64,000 nt of DNA. Origin: Lactiplantibacillus plantarum EGD-AQ4 (GTDB taxonomy: Bacteria; Bacillota; Bacilli; Lactobacillales; Lactobacillaceae). Below are positions 1 through 8,240 of this stretch, one piece after another (the first letter of the stretch is position 1; each line of letters starts with the position of its first letter). Under the pieces are notes generated by a model. It had not been told where the DNA came from, made no database searches, and worked only from the letters and a program-made list of their open reading frames with translations. The DNA is taken from positions 372,001 through 436,000 of the forward strand of contig NZ_AVAQ01000001.1 of the NCBI RefSeq assembly GCF_000463075.2, given 5' to 3'. Both the position numbers and the translations under genes were made by a program.

Positions 1-146
1 CTGTTACTGACGACTTGGTGTTTTGAGAAACGGGGTCGGAAAGTCAACGACTAAGCTGGAATGTGCGGTCAGTATTGTGGCGGTAGTTTGAAAACTGAGT
101 CCTCCCGTCTGGTCCCTCATCAACGTCAAAGTGCGTAATGACGTGG

Positions 147-152
147 TATGAT
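147..152 (+). promoter_or_regulatory. Extended -10 promoter element of the DUF2325 gene
   Basis: TATGAT preceded by TG at -1 to -3 forms an extended -10 element about 33 bases upstream of the GTG start at 185. A strong ribosome binding site (GAGGGGG) lies at 170-176. I see no convincing -35 box. Bases 1-146 hold no gene I can recognise. Confidence 0.45.
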
Positions 153-184
153 GGTATCAAGAAATTTACGAGGGGGAACTGCCA

Positions 185-1816
185 GTGCAACTTAACTATC
201 CAAACTCACATCAGTCTGTCACACAGCGTAAACAAAAAGACGCTGCTAAAGCCAGTAAACGTGCTTTAATTGAGCGCTACCAATCAAAGCATTTGGCAGT
301 TGAAACTCAGAACGTCAAGCCGGCCGCAACTGTGGCGGGGACGCACTCAGCATCCAAGACACAATCTACATCTGAAACACAATCAGTATCGAAGATACAA
401 TCTACAACTGAAACACAAGCAGTATCCAAGGTGCAATCGACAACTGAAACACAAGCCACATCCAAAGCAACGAAAACCTCTGAAGTCCAAACAGCGGCTA
501 AAATGTCCGCAACACAAGGCCATCCCGTTTCGACGATGGCACAGTCGCAAACGGCAACTACTGGGACACAAGTGGCAACCGGACAAGCCGATGTTGCCCA
601 ACTCAAGCGACAGGTGCGACGTCTAAAACGGCAGCTAGCTCGTGAACAGGCGAAAAATCAGAAACAAATCGATGAAGGCTTGCAGCAACAGATCAACAAC
701 AAACGACGACAGCATCAGGCTGAAGAACAGGTGGCGATTGCTCAAGCCGACGTGGCACGGCTGCAGACCGCCAATGATGAGTTAACGGTCACTAATCACC
801 AATTGCAGCAGCGGGTCACAGCAATGCAAAGTTATCAGGATGCGGCGGGACGGTGGTTCGCGCAATCGGCGGTATTGTTGAAGCGCCAACAGGGATTGTA
901 TGAAAAGACCATGGCTGAGCGCCAGCGTCAACGTGATGAGCCGGTACTGACCCAGAAGCAGCGTGATAAGTTGCAGAAGTATGACGCGATGGTCAAGCAA
1001 GTTAAACGATTGTCGAAATCTGTTTCTGAGCAGGAAAAACGACTTGCGAAAGGCCAAAAGGAGAACGAACAGTTACATCGTCTCCGACCAACAGGCGTGC
1101 AAAACGTCAGTGCTGACGAGCAAGTCAATCAGGCACTGGCAGCGGGCAAATACGAGCAGTTACGGTGGTTACCACGAGCAAATAAGCGCTATCGGCGACT
1201 GTTGTTTGACCGTGTGATCATCGGGGATGGTGAGCACGTCTTCGGCTTCTTCGTTAATGTTGGTGAACGTTTAATTTTCAAGACAATTACCGGTCAAACC
1301 TATTCGAAGTATCAACGCCGGTTTCCGGCCAACACTCCAATTCAAACGGGTGTGGTCTACGGCGGCGTCATCGCTGGGCAGCAGCTGTGGTTGACGGATC
1401 TGTTCTATGATGTGACGCCGAGTCAGCTGCAGCGACAACATACGCAGCAACTGCATCGCCGGCGGTCACATTTTGATTTCAGAAAGGTGTTACCGGCGGA
1501 TGCAGTGGATGTCTGCCGCGGCAAACGAGTGATGGTCGTGACCTGGCAACGTGCGCAAACGTTGAATCAAGCATTGCGCGCTTTCCGGATGGAACCGGTG
1601 ATCGTGAATGACCACGAAAAGAGTATTGGTTGGATCAGCCAACAAATTCGTTCCAACCAAGTCGATTTTACATTGCTGTTGAGTGAAGGCCTCTCCCATA
1701 GCATGTTAGGCACACTAGGTAAGACGTTTATTAATCAAAGCCCCGACATCCAATTAGTTTATAATGAATCCCCAGAAGAACTATTACGACGGTGCTACGC
1801 TTACTTTAAGCGTTAA
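185..1816 (+). CDS. DUF2325 domain protein with Thr/Ser/Gln repeats and coiled coil
   Basis: 543 aa, GTG start behind GAGGGGG. Three parts are visible. Residues ~55-130 are low-complexity Thr/Ser/Gln sequence with a 12-residue repeat (TQSTTETQAVSK type). Residues ~130-300 are charged and Gln/Arg-rich, a long predicted coiled coil. The C-terminal ~90 residues (from about RVMVVTWQRAQ to the end) resemble the DUF2325 fold, a small Rossmann-like domain found at the end of uncharacterised Firmicutes proteins. No signal peptide is evident, so the protein is probably cytoplasmic. Function unknown. The SPFH gene follows after 38 bases, so co-transcription is possible. Confidence 0.8.
   Translation: MQLNYPNSHQSVTQRKQKDAAKASKRALIERYQSKHLAVETQNVKPAATVAGTHSASKTQSTSETQSVSKIQSTTETQAVSKVQSTTETQATSKATKTSEVQTAAKMSATQGHPVSTMAQSQTATTGTQVATGQADVAQLKRQVRRLKRQLAREQAKNQKQIDEGLQQQINNKRRQHQAEEQVAIAQADVARLQTANDELTVTNHQLQQRVTAMQSYQDAAGRWFAQSAVLLKRQQGLYEKTMAERQRQRDEPVLTQKQRDKLQKYDAMVKQVKRLSKSVSEQEKRLAKGQKENEQLHRLRPTGVQNVSADEQVNQALAAGKYEQLRWLPRANKRYRRLLFDRVIIGDGEHVFGFFVNVGERLIFKTITGQTYSKYQRRFPANTPIQTGVVYGGVIAGQQLWLTDLFYDVTPSQLQRQHTQQLHRRRSHFDFRKVLPADAVDVCRGKRVMVVTWQRAQTLNQALRAFRMEPVIVNDHEKSIGWISQQIRSNQVDFTLLLSEGLSHSMLGTLGKTFINQSPDIQLVYNESPEELLRRCYAYFKR
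359..466 (+). repeat. Three tandem 36-bp coding repeats
   Basis: Three consecutive 36-bp units encode 12-residue repeats of the form x-Q-S-T-x-E-T-Q-x-x-S-K inside the DUF2325 protein. A degenerate fourth unit follows. The units differ at few positions, so copy number may vary between strains. Confidence 0.75.
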
Positions 1817-1854
1817 CTGATATGCTATAATAGTGGGCAAAAGGAGGCGCAATC

Positions 1855-2721
1855 ATGAAAGAAAAACAAGTCTTTCATATCAACGGCTACATTGGCTTGG
1901 TCCTGGCGATTGCATTCGTGTTAGTCGGTGGCTGGCTAGTCTGGGCCGGTGCGACGGGGGACCATTTTGCTAGTATCTTCTTAGGGGCACTGCTGATCAT
2001 TATCGCGGCGTTCGGGGCAAGTTCGTTAACAATCGTCGGGCCAAACGAGGCGCGTGTACTTACGTTTTTCGGTAAGTACATCGGGACGATTCGGGATTCC
2101 GGACTGTTTATGACGGTCCCACTAACGAGTAAATATTCGATTTCATTACGGGTGCGTAACTTTAATAGTGCGATTTTAAAGGTGAATGATTTGCGGGGTA
2201 ACCCGGTTGAAATTGCCGCCGTGATTGTCTTTAAAGTCGTCGATACCAGTATGGCACTGTTTGCGGTCGATGATTACGAACAATTCGTCGAAATTCAGAG
2301 TGAGTCGGCTGTTCGCCACGTTGCTTCAGAATATCCTTATGATACATTTGATGACGACAAAAAGCTGACCTTGCGTAGTAATCCAACGGAAGTCTCAGAC
2401 CGGTTGACCGAAGAACTGCAGGAACGGCTGAACGTGGCTGGGGTGGAAATCGTGGAGACGCGGCTAACGCACCTGGCATACGCCACAGAAATTGCGAGCG
2501 CGATGTTGCAACGGCAACAATCGTCCGCCATCTTGTCAGCACGAAAAGTTATTGTTGAAGGGGCGGTCTCAATCACTGAAGATACGATTGCCCGGCTGGA
2601 GAAAGATACTGGCATGCAACTGTCAGATGATAAGAAGTTGCAGCTCATTAATAACATGATGGTCACCATCATTTCGGAGCGTGGGACGCAGCCGATTGTG
2701 AATACTTCGGATGTTAAGTAG
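1855..2721 (+). CDS. SPFH/band 7 domain membrane protein
   Basis: 288 aa, ATG behind AAGGAGG. Two hydrophobic segments at residues ~10-32 and ~38-58 are followed by an SPFH (stomatin/prohibitin/flotillin) domain that begins near IVGPNEARVLTFFGKYIGT. The C-terminal half is charged and helical (QRQQSSAILSARKVIVEGAV), as in the family. SPFH proteins oligomerise on membranes and are thought to organise membrane microdomains or regulate proteases. The specific role here is unknown. A rho-independent terminator follows. Confidence 0.85.
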   Translation: MKEKQVFHINGYIGLVLAIAFVLVGGWLVWAGATGDHFASIFLGALLIIIAAFGASSLTIVGPNEARVLTFFGKYIGTIRDSGLFMTVPLTSKYSISLRVRNFNSAILKVNDLRGNPVEIAAVIVFKVVDTSMALFAVDDYEQFVEIQSESAVRHVASEYPYDTFDDDKKLTLRSNPTEVSDRLTEELQERLNVAGVEIVETRLTHLAYATEIASAMLQRQQSSAILSARKVIVEGAVSITEDTIARLEKDTGMQLSDDKKLQLINNMMVTIISERGTQPIVNTSDVK

Positions 2722-2758
2722 GAACGTTGGTGTGACAAGGATTACAAGCCCAATTTTT

Positions 2759-2797
2759 AAAACGCATCACCACTATAAAAGCTGGTGATGCGTTTTT
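2759..2797 (+). terminator. Rho-independent terminator after the SPFH gene
   Basis: AAAACGCATCACC pairs with GGTGATGCGTTTTT across a short loop and ends in a T-run. Confidence 0.85.
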
Positions 2798-3045
2798 GTG
2801 GTGAAGTTCGTGGTGGCGTGTCGATTGAAGATCACAAAACCCAAGCCAGACAAAAAATTAATGTGTCTTATTTGTCTCACGACGGAACCTTATTCATACT
2901 AGCCACATTAATCTATGCTACACTACAAACATCAATATAATGGCTCAGTTTTCGTTAGTCTCCAAATGATGCGAAAACGGATGGGGAGGGCAAAATAATT
3001 TACGATATTAATGACATTGCGGCTTGGTTCATCAACAAAGAACCG

Positions 3046-3441
3046 ATGAGTGACAAAAAGTTACAAAAATTGTCTTACTATGCAGTCGCTTGGGGTTGGG
3101 CGTTGTTCAATCGCCCAATTGTGCATAATGACCGATTCGAGGCTTGGGTCCATGGACCGGTTTCACCGCAACTTTACCAAGAGTATCGGGAGCATGGCTG
3201 GAATAAGATTGCGGCGCCTGTCAAGGAGGCACACGCCTTTGATGAGGAAATGACTAATCTATTAGAATCGGTCTGGGCAACCTATGGTGATAAATCAGGC
3301 AATGAATTAGAAGCACTCACTCACACAGAAGCACCATGGCAAGCTGCTCGTATTGGGCTGCATCCTGATGATGCCTGCCAAAATGTGATTTCACCCCAAA
3401 CGATGCGGCAATTTTATTTAAGCATCTACAGTGGGGATTAG
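3046..3441 (+). CDS. Panacea-domain (SocA/DUF4065-like) protein, candidate antitoxin
   Basis: 131 aa from the first ATG. The SDKKLQKLSYYAVAWGWALF stretch and FEAWVHGPVSPQLYQEYRE are hallmarks of the Panacea/SocA domain, used in bacteria as an antitoxin or proteolysis-adaptor fold. The same frame stays open upstream to 2959 and encodes YDINDIAAWFINKEP immediately before this ATG, which matches the usual first helix of the domain. No ATG, GTG or TTG exists there, but a GGGGAGGG ribosome site at 2983-2990 sits 5-8 bases before ATA (2995) and ATT (2998). The real start may therefore be non-canonical; the coordinates given are the conservative ones. The next gene begins right at the stop codon. 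Family assignment is firm, antitoxin role is inference. Confidence 0.75.
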   Translation: MSDKKLQKLSYYAVAWGWALFNRPIVHNDRFEAWVHGPVSPQLYQEYREHGWNKIAAPVKEAHAFDEEMTNLLESVWATYGDKSGNELEALTHTEAPWQAARIGLHPDDACQNVISPQTMRQFYLSIYSGD

Positions 3442-3443
3442 TG

Positions 3444-3845
3444 ATGGGAAAACGATTAACAAGTCAGAACAAGGCGACAGACGCCAACAATCCAATTTTG
3501 GTGACACCCAGAAAGTCGAGTGTCCAATTTAAAATTGCATTGGAAGACGCACTGATTGCACCCTATACTTTCAAAAAAGCGAAAGCAGAAGGTGCCAAGG
3601 GGTTTGGTGAATTTATTGCTAAAACGGTGGGCAAGCATCTGTCAATCACCGCTGTCGAAAATCTATATTTGCGGACTGACGGCCCACATGGTGCGAAGAA
3701 TAAGGAACGAATTGGTGAAGTCGTCCGGGACATGTATCATTTTAGTAATGGCTCGCGCCAATTTCGGGTTCATGGTTATTACAATGCTCAGAACTATTTT
3801 TGTCTTTGTCGACTCGACCCTAACCATCGGTATAATTTCAAATGA
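3444..3845 (+). CDS. Small basic protein paired with the Panacea gene, candidate toxin
   Basis: 133 aa from ATG 3444; a GTG at 3441 overlaps the last base of the preceding stop codon. Basic protein with no membrane segment. Its C-terminus (FRVHGYYNAQNYFCLCRLDPNHRYNF) resembles the closing strands of small nuclease-like proteins, but I cannot name a family. The tight coupling to a Panacea-domain gene is the arrangement described for PanA-linked toxin-antitoxin pairs. Toxin function is inferred from context only. Confidence 0.6.
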   Translation: MGKRLTSQNKATDANNPILVTPRKSSVQFKIALEDALIAPYTFKKAKAEGAKGFGEFIAKTVGKHLSITAVENLYLRTDGPHGAKNKERIGEVVRDMYHFSNGSRQFRVHGYYNAQNYFCLCRLDPNHRYNFK

Positions 3846-4021
3846 TTGAAATCCATGTTCTCAGTTTGTTGTGGCTGAAACATGGATTTTTGTCGATTAA
3901 GACATATTGAACCGAAAGTCTCGGAAAAATTCGCCCAGCGGTTTATAATAATTATGATAAATATGGCTAGGCACATAGAAGAGGATATGTGATTTTCAAA
4001 TTCGAAAGGTGTGTGGTTGAA

Positions 4022-4267
4022 ATGGCATTACGGTCCTGGCAATTTAATGAGGGCGATATAGACTTTATTGAACAGAATTATCCAGATTTATATCGGGAGC
4101 TTGAACCGACACTGTCTGCAGATCGGCGTTCCGTGGCAATGAAGTCTGAAGAACAGTGGGACAGAATAGAGTATCTGTTTGTTTATGAGTTATCAGGGTC
4201 GGTCACGCCACATGAGGAGCTAACGGAGAATGGCCTCAGGCTTGAATCGATTCTTGATTTTGCATGA
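4022..4267 (+). CDS. Hypothetical acidic protein, tandem paralogue copy 1
   Basis: 81 aa from ATG 4022, preceded by AAGGTG at the same distance as the ribosome site of the second copy. The sequence starts MALRSWQFNEGDIDFIEQNY and ends LTENGLRLESILDFA. It is acidic, has no membrane segment and belongs to no family I recognise. Two further copies follow at 4558 and 4975, with similar flanking DNA. Tandem arrays of small acidic genes are common for immunity proteins, but that is only a guess here. Confidence 0.65.
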   Translation: MALRSWQFNEGDIDFIEQNYPDLYRELEPTLSADRRSVAMKSEEQWDRIEYLFVYELSGSVTPHEELTENGLRLESILDFA

Positions 4268-4974
4268 GTCAGTCCTAAATGACTTTTGATTAATATCGGG
4301 GGATGCAGTTCATTGAGTGGTCTACAAATCATCCTAGGCGATTGCCGCAATAAATTGGTCGCATGTTGGTGCGCTTTCTTATACGAAACAAGCTATGAGA
4401 TTGTAATCAATGTGCAACGAGCGATTTCGGATAGCAGCGCTACCTAGCCAAACGACGGTCAATGTATGGTTAAGACTAGGCGTATGATTTAGCCGGTCCG
4501 CCTAATTGTAAAAGCATGTTAGTAACTGAAGAAGTTCAGACAAGGAGTGTGGTTGAAATGGCGTTACGGTCTTGGCAGTTTGATGAGGGTGACATAGATT
4601 TTATCGAACAGAATTATCCAGATTTATATCAGGCGCTCGAACCAACCATGTCTAAAGATCGGCGTTCCGTGGCAATGAAATCTGATGAGCAGTGGGATAG
4701 AATCGAAAATCTGTTTGTGGATGAAATTGCACTTTCTGCAGATAAAAATGGTGAGCTAACGGAAAACGGTCTCAGAATTGAAGCGATTCTTGATTTCGCA
4801 TAAGCCAGTTCTAAATTGCCTTTGATTGCACCAGGGATGCGATTTGGCATGCAGCAACGCCGCTCTGCCAAACGACTGTCACTGTGTGATCAAGATTAGA
4901 GCTTGTTGTAGCCAGTTCGCCTAACCATAAAAGCGGACTTAGTAACAAAAGTATTCATAAAAGGAACGAGTTAG
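4268..4974 (+). repeat. Duplicated non-coding flanks of the tandem paralogues
   Basis: The DNA after copy 1 (from GTCAGTCCTAAATGACTTTTG) and after copy 2 (from GCCAGTTCTAAATTGCCTTTG) is recognisably related. So is the DNA before copies 2 and 3 (AAACGACGGTCAATGT / AAACGACTGTCACTGT, then CGCCTAA and AGTAAC). The duplication unit therefore included the intergenic DNA. Confidence 0.6.
4558..4803 (+). CDS. Hypothetical acidic protein, tandem paralogue copy 2
   Basis: 81 aa from ATG 4558, with AAGGAG at 4542-4547. About three quarters of its residues match copy 1 (MALRSWQFDEGDIDFIEQNY ... LTENGLRIEAILDFA). A longer in-frame start at 4516 exists but lacks support from the other copies. Function unknown. 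Separated from copy 1 by 290 bases of duplicated flanking DNA, so each copy may carry its own promoter. Confidence 0.65.
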   Translation: MALRSWQFDEGDIDFIEQNYPDLYQALEPTMSKDRRSVAMKSDEQWDRIENLFVDEIALSADKNGELTENGLRIEAILDFA

Positions 4975-5220
4975 ATGGCATTAAGACCCTTAAGATTTTT
5001 TACTGGTGACGCCGATTTTATTCAAAAATATTAACCGGAGTTATATCGGGCAATCGAACCAACGCTGTCAGCGGACCGGCTCTTGGTCAAGCTAAATACG
5101 CGCGAACAATGGGACGAGTTGGAAAATTTGTTTGTGGACGAAATTGCGGGTTCCGCAACTGAAAATGGTGAACTGACTGAAAATGGTATCAAACTCGAAT
5201 CGATTCTAGACTGTGCGTAG
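4975..5220 (+). pseudogene. Tandem paralogue copy 3 with an in-frame stop
   Basis: Reads MALRPLRFFTGDADFIQKY, then TAA at codon 20, then continues in the same frame as PELYRAIEPTLSADRLLVKL through LTENGIKLESILDCA to a TAG at 5218. Length (82 codons including the final stop) and both ends match copies 1 and 2. It is the most divergent copy and has a single nonsense codon, with an AAGGAAC ribosome site still present. Classed as a pseudogene. Confidence 0.8.
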
Positions 5221-5256
5221 CCTGGCGCGTTGTTAGTCATGACCAATCATCAAAAA

Positions 5257-5291
5257 AAGGAGTCAGCCCACAAACCGGACTGGCTCCTTTT
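5257..5291. terminator. Bidirectional terminator between the paralogue array and the PH gene
   Basis: AAGGAGTCAG pairs with CTGGCTCCTTTT (one G-U). There is an A-run on the left and a T-run on the right, so it can serve both converging transcripts. Confidence 0.75.
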
Positions 5292-5338
5292 AGCTTACTG
5301 CCTAAATATGCGAGTGACGTGAACTGCTCACATTAACC

Positions 5339-5782
5339 TTAGTATTCCACTCGCGTCAACTGATTGATTGCGAGGCGATTCTGATAAGCGATATTTTCTA
5401 AGAATCGGTAGAGCGGTGTAAAGTCGAATGATTTCGGAAATTCAAATTTGACTTCGGCATGTTGCTCGGTCAGTCCTTGGCGGTGGACGTTGGTGAGGTA
5501 GGTAATGACGATTTCGGCATCATCAATGCCAAAACCAGCTGTTTCAGCGGCGACGTCAATAATACTCATGAAATAAATTGAACGATAAGCAGCCTTTTTG
5601 CCAGTCACGTTTTGCCGGTCCATGAAGATGATGCGGGTGTCTGTAAAGACGATCATATCGCGGACCAGTTTGTAACCACGCTCAATCTTTTCGTCTTCCA
5701 TTAAAAACTTACCGAATTGCTTCTGAATTTCTTCAGGGGTAACTTCACTCATGTTACCAAGTATCCCGTTTAAGAGTCCCAT
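5339..5782 (-). CDS. Bacterial PH-domain protein (YvbH-like)
   Basis: 147 aa, ATG behind GGAGGG. After a short N-terminal leader (MGLLNGILGNMSEVTPEEI), the body KIERGYKLVRDMIVFTDTRIIFMDRQNVTGKK is typical of small bacterial pleckstrin-homology proteins. These are usually single-domain and cytosolic, of unknown ligand. No membrane segment. Monocistronic, ending at the shared terminator at 5257-5291. Confidence 0.8.
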   Translation of the reverse strand: MGLLNGILGNMSEVTPEEIQKQFGKFLMEDEKIERGYKLVRDMIVFTDTRIIFMDRQNVTGKKAAYRSIYFMSIIDVAAETAGFGIDDAEIVITYLTNVHRQGLTEQHAEVKFEFPKSFDFTPLYRFLENIAYQNRLAINQLTRVEY

Positions 5783-6174
5783 CGTGTGCCCTCCAAAAAT
5801 TGATTTCAGGTTAGGCGGCGGTCGTTGTCTCTGTCCATATGTGACAGCAGTGCGCGACAGCCACTAGCCTTATGATGAATTATATCGGAGCGGGGCATAA
5901 AAGAATAGACCAATCGACATAATTGAGTGTCGGTAAGCGGTTTCGTGTAGTCACTATTACTGATACTGGTTAATCCAGAAAAATCGGACAGTCCTCACTT
6001 CAGCGCCCACTATGCATCTTAATGGTGTTATTATGCAATTCGCGGTATATTAAAAATATCAAATGCCAATCATCAGCTGCACGCCCAATTCAGTTTCATG
6101 TTTGAATAAATTCTGTACAAGCACGGCGTTGATGGGCTGATGACGATGATGCCATTAATGAGGAGGTGACGATC
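5783..6174. other. Intergenic region without a recognisable gene
   Basis: About 390 bases between divergent genes. The left end carries the promoter region of the PH gene and the right end the ribosome site (AGGAGGTG, 6161-6168) of the next gene. I see no repeat, RNA or coding remnant in between. Confidence 0.5.
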
Positions 6175-6426
6175 GTGAGTAAAGTTTACACGGATGTCTT
6201 CAATATTCAGCATACCGACTGCACGGTGGTGGACACGATCAACGAGTTCAGCCGAATTTTTATTATTCAGGATAAGAATGGCTCGCGGTTCACTTGCTTA
6301 AAGGACGATGCCAAGCCGGCTAAAAAAGGGAGCGGTCACTGGACAAGTGCCAGTCCAGAAGATGCGCCGCAAGACTATGCCGTGCCGTATCGGTCACGAA
6401 AACGGCAACGTAAAAAATTATCGTAG
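6175..6426 (+). CDS. Hypothetical small basic protein
   Basis: 83 aa from GTG 6175 (MSKVYTDVFNIQHTDCTVVD), chosen because AGGAGGTG at 6161-6168 lies six bases upstream; the GTG at 6166 overlaps that site. The N-terminal half looks like a small beta-rich fold (EFSRIFIIQDKNGSRFTCLKDD). The C-terminus is strongly basic (SRKRQRKK), which could bind nucleic acid. I do not recognise the family. It converges on tspO and shares a terminator with it. Confidence 0.6.
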   Translation: MSKVYTDVFNIQHTDCTVVDTINEFSRIFIIQDKNGSRFTCLKDDAKPAKKGSGHWTSASPEDAPQDYAVPYRSRKRQRKKLS

Positions 6427-6430
6427 CAAA

Positions 6431-6481
6431 AATAACGACCTTGTCACAGCGCATTGAAGCTGTTGGCAAGGTCGTTATTTG
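6431..6481. terminator. Bidirectional terminator
   Basis: AATAACGACCTTG pairs perfectly with CAAGGTCGTTATT around a 23-base loop. A- and T-rich flanks allow use in both directions. Confidence 0.75.
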
Positions 6482-6483
6482 AT

Positions 6484-6969
6484 TTAGTTTAGCAAGGCGA
6501 CACCGAGGGTCAAGTAGGTCGCAAAGCAGATCCAGATGAAGTAGGGCACCATCAATCCGGCAGCGAGACGGCTACTGCGATAAAACTGGAGCAAGCACAT
6601 CAAGACGACCAGGTCGAGCAGGATAATGACGACTAAGCCCCACCAGTACGCTGATTGGCTGAAGAAGATGATTGACCAGATGAAATTTAGGAGTAACTGA
6701 GTGCCAAATAGGATGGTATTCATCAGTCGTTCCCGTTTGGTGGTTGCCCAATAAAACACTAGGTAACCTGCAATTGCCATCAGGGCGTACAGAAGCGGCC
6801 AAACAATGCCAAATAGCCAATCTGGCGGTGAGAGCACGGGCAAACTCAGGCTGTTGTAAATGCCTTTGATGTCACCAGAGAGCCAACCGGACAGACTCCC
6901 GATAGCTTCGATAATGACGATAAAAATCACTAGATGAAGCCAGCTGAATTTGGGGCGAGTTTTAAGCAT
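6484..6969 (-). CDS. tspO: TspO/MBR family membrane protein
   Basis: 161 aa with five predicted transmembrane helices, as in TspO (tryptophan-rich sensory protein / mitochondrial benzodiazepine receptor). The signature LSPPDWLFGIVWPLLYALMA and the Trp-rich middle are clear. Members bind tetrapyrroles and influence porphyrin and stress physiology; the role in lactobacilli is not settled. A UspA gene lies 23 bases upstream on the same strand, so the two may form one stress operon. Confidence 0.9.
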   Translation of the reverse strand: MLKTRPKFSWLHLVIFIVIIEAIGSLSGWLSGDIKGIYNSLSLPVLSPPDWLFGIVWPLLYALMAIAGYLVFYWATTKRERLMNTILFGTQLLLNFIWSIIFFSQSAYWWGLVVIILLDLVVLMCLLQFYRSSRLAAGLMVPYFIWICFATYLTLGVALLN

Positions 6970-6992
6970 GTCGATGCACCTCGTTTCAAAGT

Positions 6993-7451
6993 TTAGGTCG
7001 CGTCGTCGGGCATATTGATGACGGTCACATTGACAGCTGCCTTTTGGACGACATAGGACGTGGTTGAGCCTAGGAAAATTCGTGAGACGGCGTTGGTCCC
7101 GGATTTACCCATGACAATCAAATCAATCTCATATTTCTTCGGAATTTCAGTCGCAATACTAGCTTTGGGTGAACTATTGACTTGGATCGGCAGTGCTTCA
7201 ACGTCCGCTTCGGCTGCCATCCGCTGGCCCCGGCGTAAAATATCACGGCTATTGTCCTTCGCGACCTGGAGTAAGTTTGTATACAGCGTGCCACCATAGG
7301 CTGCGGGGCTATAGGCGTTTAGTCTGGTGATATCAATCACGTTGACGAGGTACAACTTTGACTTGAAGGTTTGCGCGAGTTGGACGGCGTGTTCTAAGGC
7401 CATGTAGGCGTTGTCGGACCCATCTAATGGGACTAAGATATTTTGATACAT
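6993..7451 (-). CDS. Universal stress protein, UspA family
   Basis: 152 aa single Usp domain. It starts MYQNILVPLDGSDNAYMALE and carries the ATP-binding signature GKSGTNAVSRIFLGSTTSYV, so it belongs to the nucleotide-binding subgroup. Strong AGGAGG ribosome site. A close paralogue lies at 60508. Upstream of tspO on the same strand. Confidence 0.92.
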   Translation of the reverse strand: MYQNILVPLDGSDNAYMALEHAVQLAQTFKSKLYLVNVIDITRLNAYSPAAYGGTLYTNLLQVAKDNSRDILRRGQRMAAEADVEALPIQVNSSPKASIATEIPKKYEIDLIVMGKSGTNAVSRIFLGSTTSYVVQKAAVNVTVINMPDDAT

Positions 7452-7695
7452 CGTCAGGACCTCCTATAATGAATTATTTGTTATAAAAATCATAACATTT
7501 ATATAATTATTACGTCTATCAATATGATTATCAGTTGCGTGCAAGCAGTAAATCCAGCCTGATATATCGTGTTAAGCTGACTCACATCATGTTCCGCCGA
7601 ATCTTTAACAGGATATGGCACCATTTGATAGTCGACAATCGTATTCGATGTTTATAACGGCCAGAACTGACCGATGATAACTCCGGCAAAAATAA
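7452..7695. other. Intergenic region, AT-rich promoter area
   Basis: About 240 bases between the uspA start and the DUF805 terminator. The first 60 bases are AT-rich and probably hold the usp promoter (reverse strand). I see no gene in the remainder. Confidence 0.45.
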
Positions 7696-7739
7696 AACGG
7701 ATATCCCCACAGTCAAACTGCAAGGATATCCGTTAAAAA
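7696..7739 (-). terminator. Terminator of the DUF805 gene
   Basis: AACGGATATCC pairs perfectly with GGATATCCGTT. On the reverse strand the stem is followed by TTTTATTTTT. Confidence 0.75.
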
Positions 7740-7744
7740 AACGC

Positions 7745-8110
7745 CTACTGCCAACGGTTCGGCCGTGATGGGAGCACCATCAAAATAAAGAACCAGATGC
7801 CACCAATCAGCGGCACTAAGTTAATCAACAGCCACCAAGCGGAATGGTCGCTGTCATGCAGGCGCCGGAATTTGAGCGAGAGCACGCCAAGCCAGACGAT
7901 AAAAGCAATCAGATTGCTCATCGTGTTGACACTCCAGTCGCTCCAATTGTAAATATCATCGATTGGATGACCGGTCACGAGCTGAATGATTGTGATAATC
8001 AGGCCCCCAAGAATGTAGTTGATAATGAGTGGCCACCAAAATTCGGACCGGCTAGCCGTCCCAGAAAAGTTAAGCAAATTGTCCCAAAATTTACGATAAG
8101 CAGTTGTCAT
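7745..8110 (-). CDS. DUF805 family membrane protein
   Basis: 121 aa from ATG 8110 (MTTAYRKFWDNLLNFSGTAS), which has GGGGG as ribosome site; the frame is open further upstream without a better start. DUF805 features are visible: the SRSEFWWPLIINYILGG entry into the first helix, and FRRLHDSDHSAWWLLINLVP in the middle. Three to four membrane helices. Function unknown. Monocistronic. Confidence 0.85.
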   Translation of the reverse strand: MTTAYRKFWDNLLNFSGTASRSEFWWPLIINYILGGLIITIIQLVTGHPIDDIYNWSDWSVNTMSNLIAFIVWLGVLSLKFRRLHDSDHSAWWLLINLVPLIGGIWFFILMVLPSRPNRWQ

Positions 8111-8240
8111 CGTTGCTTTCCCCCTGAATAAAATAATAATTGCTGCTAGTTGCCGACTGCAATCGGTACCATGTTTAAGAATAGCCAACTTACCGAGTAG
8201 ACGCAATCAATATGCGCAATCAGCAGCATGTTAAGTTGTT

